Assembly (NCBI RefSeq): GCF_001751365.1
Contig: NZ_LJGT01000037.1
Coordinates: forward strand, 496,001 to 560,000
Source of the DNA: Streptomyces abyssalis
GTDB lineage: Bacteria; Actinomycetota; Actinomycetes; Streptomycetales; Streptomycetaceae
DNA: 64,000 bases
Reading direction: 5' to 3'
Numbering within the stretch: the first letter of the stretch is position 1; each line of letters begins with the position of its first letter. The translations under genes and the position numbers were made by a program. The notes below the pieces were generated by a model. That model did no database searches and was not told the origin of the DNA. It saw nothing but the letters and a program-made list of their open reading frames with translations. Shown here piece by piece: positions 48,877 through 56,675 of the stretch.

Positions 48877-49650
48877 ATGCCCCCGGAACAACCCGGTCCC
48901 CCCGAGGCGGACGCGGTCCCGCCCCCGCCGTCGGGGTACCAGCTCAAGGCGGTCGTCTTCGACGTCAACGAGACGCTCAGCGACATGACGCCGCTGCGCG
49001 GCCGTTTCGAGGACGTGGGCGCGCCCGCCGGCCTCATGCCGACCTGGTTCGCCGGAGTGCTGCGCGACGGCTTCGCGCTGGCCGCCGCCGGCGCGTACGC
49101 GGACTTCGCCGACATCGCATCGGACGGTCTGCGCACTCTGCTCACCGCGCTCGACGGACGCTCCACCGCCGAGGCGGACGAGGCCGCCCGGCACATCCTC
49201 GCCGGCATGGACGAACTGCCCGTGCACCCCGATGTCCCGGGCGGTGTCCACGCGTTGCGCAGAGCCGGATTCCGGCTGGTGACCATGACGAACGGATCGC
49301 CCGAGCTGACCCACGGGCTGCTCGTACGAGCCGGGGTGCGCGACCGGTTCGACGCCCTGCTGGGCGTGAGCGGGCCCCGCTGCTGGAAGCCGGCCCCCGA
49401 GGCGTACCGGTACGCGGTGCGCAGGGCCGGGGTGCGGCCGGGCGAGGCTCTGCTCGTCGCCGTACACCCCTGGGACGTCGACGGGGCGCAGCGCGCGGGA
49501 CTCGCCGGTGCCTGGCTGAGGCGCGGCACGGAGCCCTACCCGGAGACGATGTCGCGGCCCAAGTGGACCGCGGAGAACCTGGAGGAGCTCGCGGAGTCGC
49601 TCGCGGCGCGCGCCAACGGGCAGGGGCCGGGGCAGCAGGGGCAGAGCTGA
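48877..49650 (+). CDS. HAD-superfamily hydrolase (2-haloacid dehalogenase type II-like)
   Basis: This 257-residue hydrolase has the haloacid dehalogenase fold. Motif I is VVFDVNETLSDM (nucleophilic Asp), motif II TMTNGSPE, motif III KPAPEAYRYA, and motif IV VAVHPWDVDGAQRAG. The DVNETL version of motif I is typical of type II haloacid dehalogenases. Whether it is a dehalogenase or a phosphatase cannot be decided. Start is uncertain: ATG 48877 or the in-frame ATG 48853, neither with a clear ribosome binding site. It ends 7 bases from the convergent PucR gene. Confidence 0.82.
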   Translation: MPPEQPGPPEADAVPPPPSGYQLKAVVFDVNETLSDMTPLRGRFEDVGAPAGLMPTWFAGVLRDGFALAAAGAYADFADIASDGLRTLLTALDGRSTAEADEAARHILAGMDELPVHPDVPGGVHALRRAGFRLVTMTNGSPELTHGLLVRAGVRDRFDALLGVSGPRCWKPAPEAYRYAVRRAGVRPGEALLVAVHPWDVDGAQRAGLAGAWLRRGTEPYPETMSRPKWTAENLEELAESLAARANGQGPGQQGQS

Positions 49651-49657
49651 TCCCGGC

Positions 49658-51220
49658 TCAGGAGGCCTGCCGGTCGCTGAACCGCAGGGTGCGGCAGGCC
49701 AGTTGCACCACCAGCCGGTGGTCGGGCAGTGCGAGGTTCACGTCGAGCAGGCTCTCCACGCGTGCGATCCGCTCCGCGACGGTGTTGCGGTGGATGCCCA
49801 GACGGGCGGCCGTGGACGACGCGGACGACTCGTGTTCGAGGTACGCCTCAACCGTCCGGATCAGCTGCGTTTCGCCCCGGTCATACAGCGGCTTGAGAAT
49901 CTGCCGCGCATAGGTCTGGAAGGACTCCAGGCTGTACCAGTCGGCGAGCAGTTGCTGCAGGTCCAGCTCGTCGATGTGCGCGACACGCACGCTGCGGGCC
50001 CCGGTGCCGGCCAGCAGGCATGCCTGCCGTGCCTCCGTCAGGGTCCTGGCCAGGCCCTCCGGCCCCTTGCGCGGTCGGCCCACCCCGGCGGTCAGCAGGG
50101 CTTCGCCGGACAGCGAGTTGAGCGCAGCGCGGAGCGGCTTGACCACGTCCCCGTGGGACGAGTGCGCCGGCTCGCGGTCGGCCGTCGCCCAGAACGCCCA
50201 GCCCTCGCCGCGTTCGACGAGGTGGCCGCCCAGGCCCTGTTCGCCGAGTGCGGCGTTGAGGACCTCCGTCAGGCGGCGGCGGTTCGACGCGGAGCGTGTC
50301 GGGCGCAGGTGGACCCCGGTGTGCCAGCCGTGCATCCGCCAGCCGAGTTTCAGACCGCTCTCCGCGAGGTCGCGGCTGGGATGGTTCGGCTTCTTCAGCA
50401 ACTCGGAGAGGAGATCGCTGCGTTCGCGCCCCTCGCGTTCCCCTTCCAGGCGGCGCCGCGCCGCCCAGCCGGTGACGGCGGAGGCGGCGAGCACCGCGGC
50501 CTGCTCCGCCGTGGTCGTCCACGTCCGGGGGCCCGGCGGCAGCTGCACCGCGAGCCACATGTCGGGGCCTGACTGGGCGTCGAGGACGACGGGGACGAGG
50601 ACGAGGTCGCCTTCCCGGCCGTCGGCGGCACCAGGAAATGTATGCGGGGAGGGATCCGTCAGCGCGCCCTCGGGCAGTGCCAGAGCGGATCCCGCGAGCA
50701 CGGCGCCGACGGGGCTGATCAGGCCGGCCTGTCCGCTGAGCATGCGCGCCAGGGTGTCCAGGACGGGGCCGGGTTCGGTGTGACGGCGACGCAGGTGACG
50801 GCCGAGCTGGCTCAGCACGTCCGCCCGTACCAGTTCGGGCGCGTGGACGACGCGGTCGAGTTGCCGCGCCAGCTGAAGGGGGTCCTTGAAGGTGGCGACG
50901 AGCAGCGGCATGCCCAGCTTGCCGGCCAGCCGCGTGGCGGAGCCGACGAGGTGCGGCCCGTTCGTCACCACGAACCCGACCGCGCCCGCGGCCCGTACGG
51001 CACTGAGCATCATGTCCAGGACGACGAGTTCCGTCTCGCCGGGAGCTGCGACGACGAGCGCGCCGGGAGGGACCGATTCCGCGCTGGCCAGGGTCGAGAC
51101 GACCTCGATCGAGCGCACCTCTTGGTCGAGACCCGCCTCTCCGGCGGCGAGATGAGCGCCCACCAGCCCCTCCAGCCCGCACAGCATGCGGACCGTCACC
51201 GGCTGCCAGGACGTCGTCAT
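49658..51220 (-). CDS. PucR-family transcriptional regulator
   Basis: This 520-residue activator has an N-terminal PucR sensor domain (VRMLCGLEGLVGAHLAAGEAG, about residues 8-130), a central GGDEF-like region (LRPTRSASNRRRLTEVLNAA) and a C-terminal PucR-type helix-turn-helix (LEHESSASSTAARLGIHRNT). PucR proteins control purine and allantoin use in Bacillus and nitrogen-compound breakdown in actinobacteria. Its ATG overlaps the stop of the DUF917 gene (ATGA), so it is the last gene of the hydantoinase operon and probably its regulator. Confidence 0.9.
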   Translation of the reverse strand: MTTSWQPVTVRMLCGLEGLVGAHLAAGEAGLDQEVRSIEVVSTLASAESVPPGALVVAAPGETELVVLDMMLSAVRAAGAVGFVVTNGPHLVGSATRLAGKLGMPLLVATFKDPLQLARQLDRVVHAPELVRADVLSQLGRHLRRRHTEPGPVLDTLARMLSGQAGLISPVGAVLAGSALALPEGALTDPSPHTFPGAADGREGDLVLVPVVLDAQSGPDMWLAVQLPPGPRTWTTTAEQAAVLAASAVTGWAARRRLEGEREGRERSDLLSELLKKPNHPSRDLAESGLKLGWRMHGWHTGVHLRPTRSASNRRRLTEVLNAALGEQGLGGHLVERGEGWAFWATADREPAHSSHGDVVKPLRAALNSLSGEALLTAGVGRPRKGPEGLARTLTEARQACLLAGTGARSVRVAHIDELDLQQLLADWYSLESFQTYARQILKPLYDRGETQLIRTVEAYLEHESSASSTAARLGIHRNTVAERIARVESLLDVNLALPDHRLVVQLACRTLRFSDRQAS

Positions 51221-52281
51221 GCGGCAGCCCTCTCCAGCGGTACGTAGTCCATGTCGTAACCGAACGAGCGGGGCCCGAGCAGTTCCAGCCCCGCTTCGGT
51301 GCGCCACGCCGGGTCGCAGGGGATCGCCAGCACCTCGACCCACAGTCCGTAGCGCACACGCTCAGCCGTGATGCACCTGCCCGTCTCCTGCTCCAGTACA
51401 CAGATCAGGTCAGGCACGCACGCCTTGATGCGGCCGTCCTCGAGTGCGACGAGGTATTCGTTCTGCATCTCGATGCGCAGGGCGCGGTCGCGCTGTTCGC
51501 TGTGTTCGACGACGACGGTGCCGGTGGTGGACTGGCCGAGGTGCCGCCTGGGCACTTCGACGACCTTGCCCTCGAAGAGGGTCCGCGCCCCGTAGCCCGC
51601 CGCCAGTCCTTCCCGGTCGCGGTCCCCGAGCAGGCGTCCCATCTCGGCCGCCCTGGAGTACGAGCCGACCAGCATGCCCTTGGTGATCTCGTCCATGGAG
51701 AGCGGCCGCCAGGCCATTCCCGCCCAGCCGCCCATCGCCGGCATCGACAGCCGGATCACCGATTCCGCGTCGGCGCTGTTCACCCCGTCCACGAGGAGGT
51801 TGGAACCCTTGTCGGCGGTGAAGGCGGCAGGGGTGAGGTCGATCCCCGCCATCGTCAGCGTGGTCTGGCTGAGTTTGGTGACGCCCCGTCCGGTGCCGTC
51901 GGCGTCCACGAGCGGCAGGCCGAGTTGCGCGGCCGCTATGACCGGGACGACGGCCATGATGCCGGTCATGGCCACACCCACCACGGCCTGGACCGTCACG
52001 CCGGTGTGCTGTTCGACTCCCCGTACGGCACGGACGATCTCGCCGCCCTCGTACGGCTTTTCATGCATGACCGTTCCTGAGCCGACGAAGCCGACGGGCA
52101 CCGCCAGGCTCTCGGGCGGCAGTTCGCCGGGCTGCACCACCTGGACCGGGCCGTGCTCGCGTAACGCCCGCCGGAGGATCGGGTCCACGAGCTCGGTGCC
52201 GGTACCTCCCCCGCCGCCCGTGCCGAGCAACATCGCTGCCCGGGACAAGGCCGGCACATCCTCGATCGTGAACTGCCACAT
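51217..52281 (-). CDS. DUF917 (S-methyl-thiohydantoin-desulfurase-like) protein 2
   Basis: This 354-residue DUF917 protein opens with LSRAAMLLGTGGGGGTGTEL. VVPVIAAAQLGLPLVDADGTGRG is the middle motif, and EYLVALEDGRIKACVPDLIC and VEVLAIPCDPAW lie near the end. The family carries the Pfam name S-methyl thiohydantoin desulfurase. It is a paralogue of the upstream gene 60 bases away. With the hydantoinase-like protein it probably handles a hydantoin or thiohydantoin. Confidence 0.85.
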   Translation of the reverse strand: MWQFTIEDVPALSRAAMLLGTGGGGGTGTELVDPILRRALREHGPVQVVQPGELPPESLAVPVGFVGSGTVMHEKPYEGGEIVRAVRGVEQHTGVTVQAVVGVAMTGIMAVVPVIAAAQLGLPLVDADGTGRGVTKLSQTTLTMAGIDLTPAAFTADKGSNLLVDGVNSADAESVIRLSMPAMGGWAGMAWRPLSMDEITKGMLVGSYSRAAEMGRLLGDRDREGLAAGYGARTLFEGKVVEVPRRHLGQSTTGTVVVEHSEQRDRALRIEMQNEYLVALEDGRIKACVPDLICVLEQETGRCITAERVRYGLWVEVLAIPCDPAWRTEAGLELLGPRSFGYDMDYVPLERAAA

Positions 52282-52340
52282 GTGACCATTGTGCTGTCGC
52301 TCACCGAGCCGAAACGGTCGATGGCTGAAATGACATATGC

Positions 52341-53450
52341 CTACGGAACCAGAGTGGCCGGACGGTAGTCCTCGTCGAGGCCGAAGGCCCGTGGTCCGAA
52401 CGCCGCAAGCGCCTCCGGAGTGCACAGCCTGTCGGGTGCCGAGATCACGAACACCCGCACGCGCTGTCCGAAAGACAGCGCCTCGGTGGTCACGGGCTGC
52501 CCCGACTCGGCGTGCAGGACGGTGACGAGATCGGGCACGACGGCGACCGTCCGGCCGTCGATCCGTGCCAGGAGATTCTCGTTCTGGAAGACGAGTTCGC
52601 ATGCGCCCTCGGCGCTGCCGGTGCCGTCGGCGGCGATGGCCGCACGACCCCTGGCGAAGCCGTCCGTGGTCCGGCGGTCCACATCGACGACCTTGCCGGA
52701 GAAGACGACCGTGCCGTGCCGGTACACCGTGCGCGGCAACGTCTCGCGGAGCGCCGCGAACGGGTCACGGTGACTCTCCCGTGCCTCCCGCACCGCCCGT
52801 CCCAGCTCAAGGGCCGTGCTCACGGTGCGCGGCACGGCCGTACGGCGGACGTCGGCGCCGCTCATCGGATACAGCGCCATCCATGCCGAGGCGCCCATGC
52901 TGACGGCAAGGGCACGGGCAAGCGACTCCAGCCGCCGGTTGTCCGGCCCGGCGTCGACGACCGCCACACTGCCCTGCTCGTCCGCGATCGCCATGGGTGA
53001 GCCGGGCAGACCGCTCGCGCCGAAGGTCGTCATCGACAGCTCGGGGAAGGCCCGGCCCATGCCGTCGGCGTCCACGACGGGCAGCCCGAGCTGTGCGGCG
53101 GAGATCAGGGGGACCATCGAGTTCATCCCGCCGCACTCGGCGGGCATCGTGGCGGTGACTGGGCGGCCCAGGTGGCGCTCCAGCGCCCGCAGGGCGAGGG
53201 CGGCTTCCTTGCCGTTCGGCAGCTTCTCCACGACGACGGTCGGCGCCCCCATCATCGCGGCGGTGACGACGAGAGCGTCCTCGGGGAGCTCCTCGGGATC
53301 GAGGAACTGGACGGGCCCACCGGCCGCCGCCAGGGAATCGGCCGCCAGCGCCTTCCCCAGGTACGGATCGCCTCCGCCGCCGGTGCCGAGCAGCGCGGCT
53401 CCCCAGGCCAGGTCCGGCAGATCCGTGAGCGTCAGGTCCCAGGGCATCAT
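52341..53450 (-). CDS. DUF917 (S-methyl-thiohydantoin-desulfurase-like) protein 1
   Basis: This 369-residue DUF917 protein has the same layout: LAWGAALLGTGGGGDPYLGK, then MVPLISAAQLGLPVVDADGM, then CELVFQNENLLARIDGRTVA and VRVFVISAPDRL. Its ATG overlaps the hydantoinase stop (ATGA). The two paralogues are clearly diverged, so they may form a heteromer or have separate substrates. The start at 53450 uses the first of two adjacent ATG codons. Confidence 0.85.
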   Translation of the reverse strand: MMPWDLTLTDLPDLAWGAALLGTGGGGDPYLGKALAADSLAAAGGPVQFLDPEELPEDALVVTAAMMGAPTVVVEKLPNGKEAALALRALERHLGRPVTATMPAECGGMNSMVPLISAAQLGLPVVDADGMGRAFPELSMTTFGASGLPGSPMAIADEQGSVAVVDAGPDNRRLESLARALAVSMGASAWMALYPMSGADVRRTAVPRTVSTALELGRAVREARESHRDPFAALRETLPRTVYRHGTVVFSGKVVDVDRRTTDGFARGRAAIAADGTGSAEGACELVFQNENLLARIDGRTVAVVPDLVTVLHAESGQPVTTEALSFGQRVRVFVISAPDRLCTPEALAAFGPRAFGLDEDYRPATLVP

Positions 53451-55036
53451 CGGGCTCCGCGGAAAGGTGCCGCCGTGGAGGGCGCGGAGGCATCCCGGGC
53501 CAGATCTCCCACGGCCTTGACGCGGATGCGCGTCGCGTTGCCCGGGAGGTAGGCGAGCGGGATCTCCTCCACCTCGACGATCTCGACCGTGCCGGGGCCG
53601 GCGCCGGCGATGAGAGCCCGGTCGGTGGCTTCCTGCTTGGCGGTGTCCAAAGCGGCGTCCCGCTGACCCGGCTGAATCGCGAAGATCCGGTCCACGTCCC
53701 CGCTGATCTGGGCTATGGCGGCACCGACCGCGTTGGCGACGGCGAACTGCTCCGGACGCAGCACGGAGGATGCCACCGGCAGCTCCTCGGGAAGCAGGAC
53801 GCTGCCGCCCCCGACGAGGACGACGGGGACGGGAGCACGGCTGGTCCGCATCCGGTCGACCGTTCCTGTGATCCGATCGGTCACGTGGCTGAGCCCGGCG
53901 GTCACAAGGCCGCCGTCCAGCGAAGCCACCAGCCCGGGGTCGCCGATCTGCGCGCGCCCGGCGGCCACGACGAGATCTGTGGCGGTGAGGGTCTTCCCTC
54001 CGAACACCAGCGCCTCGTCCCGCAGCCGGTATCCGACACTGTCCGGTCCGACTTCGACCTCCCCGCCGCTCTGCCGGACGACGCTGCCTCCGCCGATTCC
54101 GAAGGAAAGCACGTCGGGCATGCGGAAGTTGGTGCGGATGCCGCCCACGCTCACTTCCGTGCTGGCCTCCCGCGGGAACCCGCGGTGCAGGATGCCCACG
54201 TCCGTGGTCGTACCGCCGACATCCACGACGGCGCAGTCGTCGACGCCGGAGAGATATGCCGCGCCCCGCATCGAGTTGGTCGGTCCGGAGGCGAATGTCA
54301 TGACGGGATACTGACGCGCGTAGTCCACGCCCATGAGCGTGCCGTCGTTCTGGCTGAGATACAGCGGCGCATGCAGGCCGATGGCGCCCAGCGTCTCGAC
54401 CATGCCGTCGCAGATCCGTTCCGCGAGTTCGCCGAGCGCGGCGTTGATCACCGTGGCGTTCTCCCGCTCGAGCAGGCCGGTGCGGCCCACTTCATGGGAG
54501 AGACTCACCCGCAGACCGGGCACCCGTTCGGTGAGGATCTCCGCCACTTCCAGCTCGAACTCCGCGTTGACGAGGGAGAAGACGGACGTGACCGCGACCG
54601 AACGGACCTCATTGGCGGTGAGTTCGTCGGCGATCCGGTGCAGTTCCGCGGGGACGAGCTTGGAGATGACGCGCCCGTCGTACTCGTGCCCGCCGTGACA
54701 CATGTAGGTGTGGCCGCCGATGGCGTTCACCAGGTTCTCGGGCCATTCCACCAGCGGGGGCAGCGACTGGGTGGCGGGCAGCCCGAGACGTACGGCGGCG
54801 GTGGGCGCCAGGTCACGCGCCTCGACGATCGCATTGATGAAATGGGTCGTCCCGAGCATCACGCCGGTGACCGCCGCAGGGTCGAAGTCCCTGCGTCCCC
54901 TGAGGTCTTGGACCGCCCGTACGATTCCGTCGGTCACATCGGGGGTGGTGGTGACCTTCGCGTCGGCCAGCACGGAGTCGCCGTCCATGAGGACGGCGTC
55001 CGTGTTCGTTCCGCCGACGTCGATACCGATCCGCAT
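53447..55036 (-). CDS. Hydantoinase/oxoprolinase-family protein (HyuA-like)
   Basis: This 529-residue ATP-dependent amidohydrolase of the HyuA/5-oxoprolinase family opens rings such as hydantoin. The acetate/sugar-kinase-like fold starts with RIGIDVGGTNTDAVLMDGD, GTTHFINAI follows, and VVDVGGTTTDVGIL is the second phosphate loop. GHEYDGR and GGGSVVRQSGG are further motifs. It is shorter than full HyuA (about 680-700 residues) and lacks the last domain, as is normal for members next to DUF917. No HyuB gene follows. It heads the four-gene operon with two DUF917 genes and PucR. Confidence 0.87.
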   Translation of the reverse strand: MRIGIDVGGTNTDAVLMDGDSVLADAKVTTTPDVTDGIVRAVQDLRGRRDFDPAAVTGVMLGTTHFINAIVEARDLAPTAAVRLGLPATQSLPPLVEWPENLVNAIGGHTYMCHGGHEYDGRVISKLVPAELHRIADELTANEVRSVAVTSVFSLVNAEFELEVAEILTERVPGLRVSLSHEVGRTGLLERENATVINAALGELAERICDGMVETLGAIGLHAPLYLSQNDGTLMGVDYARQYPVMTFASGPTNSMRGAAYLSGVDDCAVVDVGGTTTDVGILHRGFPREASTEVSVGGIRTNFRMPDVLSFGIGGGSVVRQSGGEVEVGPDSVGYRLRDEALVFGGKTLTATDLVVAAGRAQIGDPGLVASLDGGLVTAGLSHVTDRITGTVDRMRTSRAPVPVVLVGGGSVLLPEELPVASSVLRPEQFAVANAVGAAIAQISGDVDRIFAIQPGQRDAALDTAKQEATDRALIAGAGPGTVEIVEVEEIPLAYLPGNATRIRVKAVGDLARDASAPSTAAPFRGAR

Positions 55037-55110
55037 GTGGTGAGGACTCCTTGGTCAATTGACGCGCCGGCACTCGGACTTGAGCGGCACGCCAATGTCC
55101 CATGTCCAAG

Positions 55111-55128
55111 GGAACGTTGCTCCGTTCC
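55111..55128. promoter_or_regulatory. Operator-like inverted repeat before the hydantoinase operon
   Basis: GGAACG-TTGCTC-CGTTCC, with imperfect extension of both arms outward (AAG/CTT), lies 75 bases upstream of the hydantoinase start. It is a candidate PucR or catabolite-regulator site. Confidence 0.5.
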
Positions 55129-55260
55129 TTGAAATGCCCGAAGCGGATACGGCGGCATCGATTCGGCGGGCGGTGACTGAACTCCCGAATTGTAGACGTG
55201 GATTCCTGCCTCACGCAGCGGGCACCGGAGGGCACTGTGCAAGGGTCCGCCGACCCGCCT

Positions 55261-55273
55261 GTGCATGATGCAC
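55261..55273. promoter_or_regulatory. 13-base palindrome in the divergent gap
   Basis: GTGCAT-G-ATGCAC is a perfect inverted repeat with a one-base centre. Function unknown. Confidence 0.35.
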
Positions 55274-55406
55274 CGGGCGGCGGTCCCCGTGAATCGCTTC
55301 AGCGCCCACGGGCGGCGGGGAGGTGCCGTGCACACTGCCGGTCCGTGCGCCTCGTGCGTGCACTGTGACACTTCCTGCGCGCTCCTGGAATGCCTACCGT
55401 GAGGTC

Positions 55407-55425
55407 GGCAGGAAGGGATCCTGCC
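55407..55425. promoter_or_regulatory. Inverted repeat before the RsbW-like ATPase gene
   Basis: GGCAGGA-AGGGA-TCCTGCC (7-base arms) lies 26 bases upstream of the start codon and could be a leader hairpin or operator. Confidence 0.4.
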
Positions 55426-55450
55426 GCAACGGAAGCCATGGAGCGCGCAG

Positions 55451-56032
55451 ATGGCCACTCGCCGCCGGTCCCCTGACTCTGTGAAGGAAGAATCACCGGA
55501 GTCCGCGCGCTGCTGCACCGTCACGGCTTTCGCCGAGCCCCTGCCGCATTCCGCGTCCGCCATGGTGCCTTCGTCCGGAGACGACAGAATCCTCGAACTG
55601 GTTGAATTCCTGACCCCCGTTCCCGAAGCGGTCCCCGCGGCGCGTCGCCACGTCACGCGCCTGCTGCGCGAATGGGGGTTGAGCGCGCTGACCGACACGG
55701 CCGCGCTTCTGGCGTGCGAGCTGGTCTCCAACGCCGTCAAGCACGGGACCCCGGCTCCCGGGACCGCGAGCGGCGGCGGCGTGCAGCAGATCGTGCTGAC
55801 GCTGCGCTACCACAACGGGTTGTTCATCGAGGTATGGGATCCCGGTTCGCCGGGGCGGCACCCCCACGTGCGCATCGCGGCGCCACATGACGAGGTCGGC
55901 CGCGGGCTGCGGCTCGTCGACACCCTGAGCCGCGCGTGGGGGCACTACATCCCCGCGTACGGAGGCAGGACGGTCTGGTGCGAAGTGGTGTCGCCGGCGT
56001 ACGGCGAAGGGCGTCACCGCGGGCCTCGCTGA
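55451..56032 (+). CDS. RsbW-like ATP-binding (anti-sigma/HATPase) protein
   Basis: This 193-residue protein has a GHKL/HATPase_c_2 domain from about residue 50. The N-box is ACELVSNAVKH and the G1-like box is VWDPGSPG. GRGLRLVDTLSRAWGH is the nucleotide lid. Such single-domain ATPases are common in Streptomyces and act as anti-sigma kinases or with anti-anti-sigma partners. No cognate sigma or STAS gene is adjacent, so the partner is unknown. The N-terminal 50 residues are unusual and rich in Ser and Ala. Confidence 0.85.
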   Translation: MATRRRSPDSVKEESPESARCCTVTAFAEPLPHSASAMVPSSGDDRILELVEFLTPVPEAVPAARRHVTRLLREWGLSALTDTAALLACELVSNAVKHGTPAPGTASGGGVQQIVLTLRYHNGLFIEVWDPGSPGRHPHVRIAAPHDEVGRGLRLVDTLSRAWGHYIPAYGGRTVWCEVVSPAYGEGRHRGPR

Positions 56033-56201
56033 GCCGGCCGCGGCCACCGCGTCCGCTCCGGCCGCACGCCGAGTGATCCACCGGCCGCCCGCCAGGTGAT
56101 CCAGTCGTCTCCCGCCTGCCCGGATGTCCCCGGGCCCGGCCCCCACCGCAGACCCTTGACAGGCCGATCGGGTTGCTGGATTACTGGACCGCGCCGCGAG
56201 G

Positions 56202-56675
56202 GTGACCGAATGGTCGGTCGGCGGAGCGAGTACGGGAGCCGAGAGCGTGGGACGCATGACGCAAGCCATGAGCGACGGGGCGGCGCAGGCGATGTTCGCC
56301 GAGGACCAGGCGTCACAGGCGCTGGGCATCACGCTGCTGGAGGCCGGGGACGGCACGGCGAAGCTGCGCATGACGGTCACCGCGGCGATGGTGAACGGCC
56401 ACGGCATCGCACACGGCGGCTATCTCTTCCTCTTCGCCGACACGGCGTTCGCCTGCGCCTGCAACAGCTACGGCCCTGTCACGGTCGCCTCCGGCGCCGA
56501 CATCTCCTTCGTCAGGCCCGCGCGGGAGGGCGATACGCTCACGGCGCTCGCCGAGGAGCGCACCAGCTACGGCCGCAGCGGGATCTACGACGTGAGCGTC
56601 CTGCGCGACGGCGAGGTCATAGCCGAGTTCCGCGGCCGCAGCCGCACCGTAGGGCGCGTGGAGGGTTCACCATGA
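56202..56675 (+). CDS. paaI: Hydroxyphenylacetyl-CoA thioesterase (PaaI)
   Basis: This 157-residue hot-dog-fold thioesterase belongs to the PaaI family. MFAEDQASQALGI is the usual start of the fold, and VNGHGIAHGGYLFLFADTAFA carries the catalytic Asp and the HGG motif. ISFVRPAREGDTLTA completes the site. PaaI removes CoA from stalled ring-hydroxylated phenylacetyl-CoA. Starts at GTG 56202 or ATG 56256 are both possible; the first 18 residues of the longer form look non-family. The stop overlaps the PaaK start (ATGA). Confidence 0.9.
   Translation: MTEWSVGGASTGAESVGRMTQAMSDGAAQAMFAEDQASQALGITLLEAGDGTAKLRMTVTAAMVNGHGIAHGGYLFLFADTAFACACNSYGPVTVASGADISFVRPAREGDTLTALAEERTSYGRSGIYDVSVLRDGEVIAEFRGRSRTVGRVEGSP

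Larger units (their letters stand above)
55037..55450. other. Divergent intergenic region, hydantoinase operon / RsbW-like ATPase
   Basis: This 414-base gap holds at least three palindromes (55111-55128, 55261-55273, 55407-55425) and no gene. The first is the likely control site for the hydantoinase operon; the last lies just before the ATPase gene. Confidence 0.5.
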
